DNA from: Chitinophagaceae bacterium
Lineage (GTDB): Bacteria > Bacteroidota > Bacteroidia > Chitinophagales > Chitinophagaceae
Direction of reading: 5' to 3'
DNA length: 36,520 bases
Assembly (NCBI GenBank): GCA_021151685.1
Contig: JAGKWS010000031.1
Coordinates: 1 to 36,520 of the forward strand
The stretch's first letter is position 1, and each line of letters begins with the position of its first letter. This document shows positions 33,331-36,520 of the stretch, in pieces. Made by a program: the position numbers and the translations under genes. The notes under the pieces are model-generated. The model had not been told where the DNA came from. It ran no database searches and saw nothing but the letters and a program-made list of their open reading frames with translations.

Positions 33331-33654
33331 ATGAACATTGGAGCGGCGATCAAATCAATCAGAAAGAAACTTTCCATCACCCAGTATGAGCTGGCTGAAA
33401 AATGTGATCTTTCTCAAACGTCTCTGTCGCAGATCGAAACGGGCATCAAACGCCCCAGCCAGCGCACTATTACCAAGGTGTGCTCGGTACTGGATATTCC
33501 TGAGTCTATTATATACATAGTAGCCATGCAGGAGTCGGACGTGCCCGCCAGCAAGCGCGGCGTTTATGAACTGGTATATCCTTCCATCAAAAGCCTGGCG
33601 CTGCAGATGGTAAGCTCAGAACACCTGGAGTTGGTGAATTCAAAAGACAATTAG
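33331..33654 (+). CDS. XRE-family helix-turn-helix regulator
   Basis: The 107-residue protein opens with a complete Cro/CI-type helix-turn-helix (about residues 3-58): IGAAIKSIRKKLSITQYELAEKCDLSQTSLSQIETGIKRPS, with the Q-x-x-L-A and S-Q-T-S-L-S-Q-I-E recognition core. The remaining 45 residues form a short hydrophobic segment (ESIIYIVAMQ) and a C-terminal helix that may dimerise; there is no peptidase or cupin domain. It lies alone, between a minus-strand gene and a strong terminator at 33761-33784. The region before it is a run of A and T (33290-33325) that could hold its promoter and a self-binding site, but no operator repeat stood out. Targets are unknown. Confidence 0.9.
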   Translation: MNIGAAIKSIRKKLSITQYELAEKCDLSQTSLSQIETGIKRPSQRTITKVCSVLDIPESIIYIVAMQESDVPASKRGVYELVYPSIKSLALQMVSSEHLELVNSKDN

Positions 33655-33760
33655 TACTGTTTATACGCCAGCCGGTAAGCAGAAAAGTTAAACAAGTCTG
33701 CGGTTGCGATCCGTAGAAGCTGTAACCCAAAGTTTTCACTATGTCTGTGTGAGTGTTATC
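33655..33760 (+). other. Untranslated stretch between the XRE stop and its terminator
   Basis: These 106 bases hold no frame with coding character and lead straight into a strong terminator. They are probably the 3' untranslated region of the XRE mRNA and could also be released as a small RNA. I see no strong internal hairpin and no tRNA fold. Confidence 0.3.
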
Positions 33761-33788
33761 AAAGCTACCGTTTTCGGTAGCTTTTTTT
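33761..33788 (+). terminator. Strong intrinsic terminator
   Basis: AAAGCTACCG (33761-33770) pairs perfectly with CGGTAGCTTT (33775-33784) around a TTTT loop and runs into a further four T. It lies 106 bases after the XRE stop. The stretch from here to 33973 shows only a small GGGCAA/TTGCCC hairpin (33898-33916) and a TAATTTTA box (33918-33925) one base off the -7 consensus, which may drive the sensor kinase gene. Confidence 0.9.
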
Positions 33789-33973
33789 ATTATGTGTCAA
33801 CACCCTGCCATAGGTTGCCCGTTTTGGCACCGCCCATGAAGTGTGTACCGGCAAAAAATCACACAGAAAATACCGTTGGCCTTCATTATATATAAAACGG
33901 GCAATTGTAATTTGCCCTAATTTTATGCAGTGTACAATACCCGCTCCTGCATCTTTCTATTTCTTACCGGCCA

Positions 33974-36520
33974 ATGACCACATCCGTGTTATACAAACTC
34001 CAATATGGCTTCCGGCAAGTGTTGCTGCTGGCACTACTATCTGTACTGCCATTGTGTGGATGGGCGCAGAAGTACCATTTTCATAACCTGACGGTAGAGG
34101 ATGGGCTCATACAGTCTCAGGCTACTTGTTTGGCACAAGACAAAACCGGGCACCTTTGGATAGGTACCATGGGCGGGCTGTCGCGGTACGATGGAAAGAG
34201 TTTTACCAACTATACCGTAAACGATGGTTTGCTGCACGCTACGGTACGTGCCGTAGCTGCCGATGATGCGGGCAATGTATGGGTAGGAGGTATAGAAGGG
34301 TTGTCATGTTTCAACGGCAAGACTTTCAAACACTATCGCAAGCAGGTGCAGGTGACGCGAGACCTGAACAATACCCAGCAAATAGCTGTGCGCCGCGACA
34401 CTGTGTGGTGGCGGGTACAGGGGCAATTGTTTATGGTAGCTGGTGGCAAGCTGCAATATGTGCCCACCCCCGGCGAGGGCGGCTTTGTCTCGGCTATGTT
34501 GCTGGCCACAGATGGTTTGTGGATAACCCGAGGTGCCAGTGCCTACCGCTATACAGCGGGCCGTTGGGATGCCTTCCCATTCCTTATAGACAGTACCGAG
34601 ATGGTGCCGGTTATTCATCGCATTATGCAGACCAACGATGGCAGCACATGGCTGGCTGGCTCGTACGGTGTGTACCGTGTGGCAGACCGTTATGTGGTGC
34701 CACACATGGTAAATGGTGGCTCGCTGGCATACCTGCCCGGTATTACCTCGCTGGCCAGCGACAACAATGGCAGTGTATGGATGGGCACCAGCAGTGGTGC
34801 TGTATGCCTTGCCGGTGCCAGCTTATTTTTCTACAACAAGCGCAACGGCCTTACCGACAACAGCATAAACGATGTGCTGCGCGATGGCGAAGGCAACATA
34901 TGGATTGCATCAGACGGGCAGGGTATTTTCCGATTTTCCGGTACACAGTTTACAGCATTAGACGAGGCGGCAGGTCTGCCCAGTGCGCAGGTGATGTCGC
35001 TGGCATGGAATGGGGCCGATAGCCTGTATATAGGCACCTACGATGCCGGTATCTACATATTCAACAATGGCAAGGTTCGCGCATTGTCGTTTCCGTCAGA
35101 GCCGGTACCAGCTATCATGAGCCTTGCATATGCCCCCGATGGGCGGCTGTGGATGGGCACCCGCGGGCGCGGGTTGTGGTCTTACGATAATGGCATCTTC
35201 AGGCAGTATGCGGCACCCGAGCAAGATTTTCCTTCCAACTATGTCAATAGTGTATACATAGATACTTTTAGCCGCATGTGGGTGGGGTTCACCAATGGGG
35301 TAATGGTTTTGGAGGAAAACATGTTCAAGGTGGCCGATACCAATACAAGCCCCGTATATTCTTTCCTTACCATAGGTTTTGATAGTACCCTGATAGCTAC
35401 CGAAGGTGGCTTACGGCTGTTTCATGCAGGCGAGGCACGTCCATTTGTTACAGGCACCATGGTAGATAGCTCGGCCATACAGTGCTTCCTGCTGCGTGGG
35501 CGCGAGCTGTGGCTGGGTAGCAGCGACAATGGGCTTATTGTATACAACCTGAAAACAGGCAAGGCACACCCCATCAATAAAATGCAAGGTCTCCGGTCCG
35601 ATTTTATATACAACATAGTAGCCGGCGACGATAGCGATGTATGGGTAGGCACCGGGTTTGGCATTCACCGTATACAGATGAATGAGTTTGACGAACCGGT
35701 AGTAACCTTCTACGGCAAGGCACAGGGCATTACCGGCATGGAGAGCAACATCAACTCGGTACTGAAGATGCAGGATGGCAGCATTTGGTTTGGCACCACC
35801 AACGGTGCGCTGCACTACAGTCCTCATACACAGGGGGTAGAGCCAAAACCCGCTGGCATCATACTACAGTCGGTAAAAATTGCCGGAGAGAATATTATAG
35901 ACCCAAAGTGGTACGATAGCTGCGACCGGTGGTACAATGTGCCCTATGCGCTACGCTTACCATATAAGAAAAATAATATTGCATTCACCTTTCAGGCTAT
36001 AACCCTGAGTGGTGCGCAACAGGCACTGTACCGTTACCGTATGGAGGGGTTGGATGCTCCATGGTCCGACTGGAGTACCAGCAACTCGGTTACCTATTCT
36101 GCGCTGCCGCCCGGCAAGTATACCTTCAGGGTGCAGTGCCGGGGTACCAGTGGTGCTACCACCCCCGACCTTGTCTACGATTTTGAAATAATAACACCAT
36201 TCCACCAAACCATGTGGTTCCGGCTGTTGGTGTTGCTGGCGTGTATATTGGCGGGTATCTTGTTGCAGTACTCCTTCAACCGGCGCAAACAGGAGCGTAT
36301 GCAGCTACTGGCGCGCCTGCGCGCCGAAGAGCAGGGAAAGATAAGAACCCGCACCGCCGAAGATTTTCATGATGAGATAGGCAATAAGCTCACCCGCATC
36401 AATGTGCTGACCAATGTGCTGAAAAGCAAGGTGGAATTGCCACCCGAAGGGCTGCGCCTGCTGGGACAGATAGAAGACAACGTATCGCAGCTATATGGGG
36501 GCACCCGCGACATATTGTGG
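33974..36520 (+). CDS. Two-component-propeller sensor histidine kinase (3' end outside window)
   Basis: 849 residues are visible and the frame runs off the right edge. A signal peptide or anchor (LLLALLSVLPLCGWAQ, to about residue 31) precedes a long periplasmic sensor made of two-component-regulator propeller repeats, with the recurring pattern of (D)GLxxxxV..., then GxxWxGT-type strands (for example GHLWIGTMGGLSRYDG, GNVWVGGIEGLSCFNG, GSVWMGTSSGAVCL). A Y_Y_Y immunoglobulin-like domain follows (YRYRMEGLDAPWSDWS, about residues 685-710), then one transmembrane segment (747-766) and a HisKA_3 dimerisation helix with the phosphoacceptor H799 in AEDFHDEIGNKL. HisKA_3 kinases pair with NarL/LuxR-type regulators; the ATPase domain and any partner lie beyond the window. 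The ligand is unknown. Confidence 0.92.
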   Translation, partial: MTTSVLYKLQYGFRQVLLLALLSVLPLCGWAQKYHFHNLTVEDGLIQSQATCLAQDKTGHLWIGTMGGLSRYDGKSFTNYTVNDGLLHATVRAVAADDAGNVWVGGIEGLSCFNGKTFKHYRKQVQVTRDLNNTQQIAVRRDTVWWRVQGQLFMVAGGKLQYVPTPGEGGFVSAMLLATDGLWITRGASAYRYTAGRWDAFPFLIDSTEMVPVIHRIMQTNDGSTWLAGSYGVYRVADRYVVPHMVNGGSLAYLPGITSLASDNNGSVWMGTSSGAVCLAGASLFFYNKRNGLTDNSINDVLRDGEGNIWIASDGQGIFRFSGTQFTALDEAAGLPSAQVMSLAWNGADSLYIGTYDAGIYIFNNGKVRALSFPSEPVPAIMSLAYAPDGRLWMGTRGRGLWSYDNGIFRQYAAPEQDFPSNYVNSVYIDTFSRMWVGFTNGVMVLEENMFKVADTNTSPVYSFLTIGFDSTLIATEGGLRLFHAGEARPFVTGTMVDSSAIQCFLLRGRELWLGSSDNGLIVYNLKTGKAHPINKMQGLRSDFIYNIVAGDDSDVWVGTGFGIHRIQMNEFDEPVVTFYGKAQGITGMESNINSVLKMQDGSIWFGTTNGALHYSPHTQGVEPKPAGIILQSVKIAGENIIDPKWYDSCDRWYNVPYALRLPYKKNNIAFTFQAITLSGAQQALYRYRMEGLDAPWSDWSTSNSVTYSALPPGKYTFRVQCRGTSGATTPDLVYDFEIITPFHQTMWFRLLVLLACILAGILLQYSFNRRKQERMQLLARLRAEEQGKIRTRTAEDFHDEIGNKLTRINVLTNVLKSKVELPPEGLRLLGQIEDNVSQLYGGTRDILW

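Noticed and set aside
29640..33654. A defence island built on the helicase-nuclease and XRE regulator
   Set aside because: The genes between and around them are not defence families, and the helicase-nuclease type is common as a housekeeping repair enzyme in Bacteroidota.
34279..35022. A 247-residue frame inside the sensor kinase gene
   Set aside because: It is out of frame with the propeller repeats and rich in Arg/Cys/Trp. The real frame runs from 33974 through the window end.
1..36520. tRNA or rRNA genes, CRISPR arrays, insertion sequences, phage genes
   Set aside because: Intergenic stretches are short and none shows a cloverleaf, evenly spaced repeats, transposase motifs or terminal inverted repeats.

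Overview
This window looks like a piece of chromosome from a Bacteroidota bacterium, probably in or near the Chitinophagales. Several lines point there. Promoters carry the Bacteroidota -7 box TAnnTTTG, seen in front of at least ten genes, with little use of Shine-Dalgarno sites. A large secreted protein ends in a type IX secretion (T9SS) sorting domain. The FtsZ tail and the propeller-type hybrid sensor kinase are typical of the phylum. The lpxB and lpxD genes show a lipopolysaccharide-bearing, Gram-negative envelope. Base composition is near even, apart from one AT-richer gene.

Layout. 1-550: the 3' end of ftsZ. 604-3329: hemW and an AAA/DUF4143 ATPase, both on the minus strand. 3520-8630: glycine dehydrogenase gcvP (minus), divergent from a proline dehydrogenase (plus), then a UbiA-like membrane protein (minus). 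8818-10482: a possible tiny exported peptide and a biotin-dependent acyl-CoA carboxylase carboxyltransferase. 10642-12597: a secreted NHL-repeat/T9SS protein. 12819-17746: a compact five-gene operon resembling dlt (adenylation enzyme, GNAT, carrier protein, MBOAT, SGNH lipoprotein). 17768-20548: a TonB-dependent receptor and a ComA-type phosphosulfolactate synthase (minus). 20714-25246: membrane protein, lpxB, lpxD, a GNAT, a small lipoprotein and a polyprenol-type glycosyltransferase. 25343-28241: a small lipoprotein and alaS (minus). 28375-33654: arfB, an outer-membrane-like protein, a UvrD helicase/Fe-S nuclease fusion, a small minus-strand protein and an XRE regulator. 33974-36520: a two-component-propeller sensor histidine kinase cut by the window end.

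The most interesting unit is the operon at 12819-17746. It holds every part of a cell-envelope acylation pathway: an enzyme to activate an amino or other acid, an 81-residue carrier protein, a membrane O-acyltransferase, and an extracytoplasmic SGNH transferase anchored as a lipoprotein. The MBOAT ends in the hexapeptide YYYFKF, which matches the C-terminal tyrosine 'acyl shuttle' described for Dlt-like systems in which the shuttle is fused to the MBOAT. A GNAT enzyme sits between the activating enzyme and its carrier, which classical dlt operons lack. This suggests the cargo may be an N-acylated amino acid rather than plain D-alanine. A Bacteroidota cell has no teichoic acid, so the acceptor is unknown.

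No tRNA, rRNA, CRISPR array, insertion sequence or recognised riboswitch was seen.
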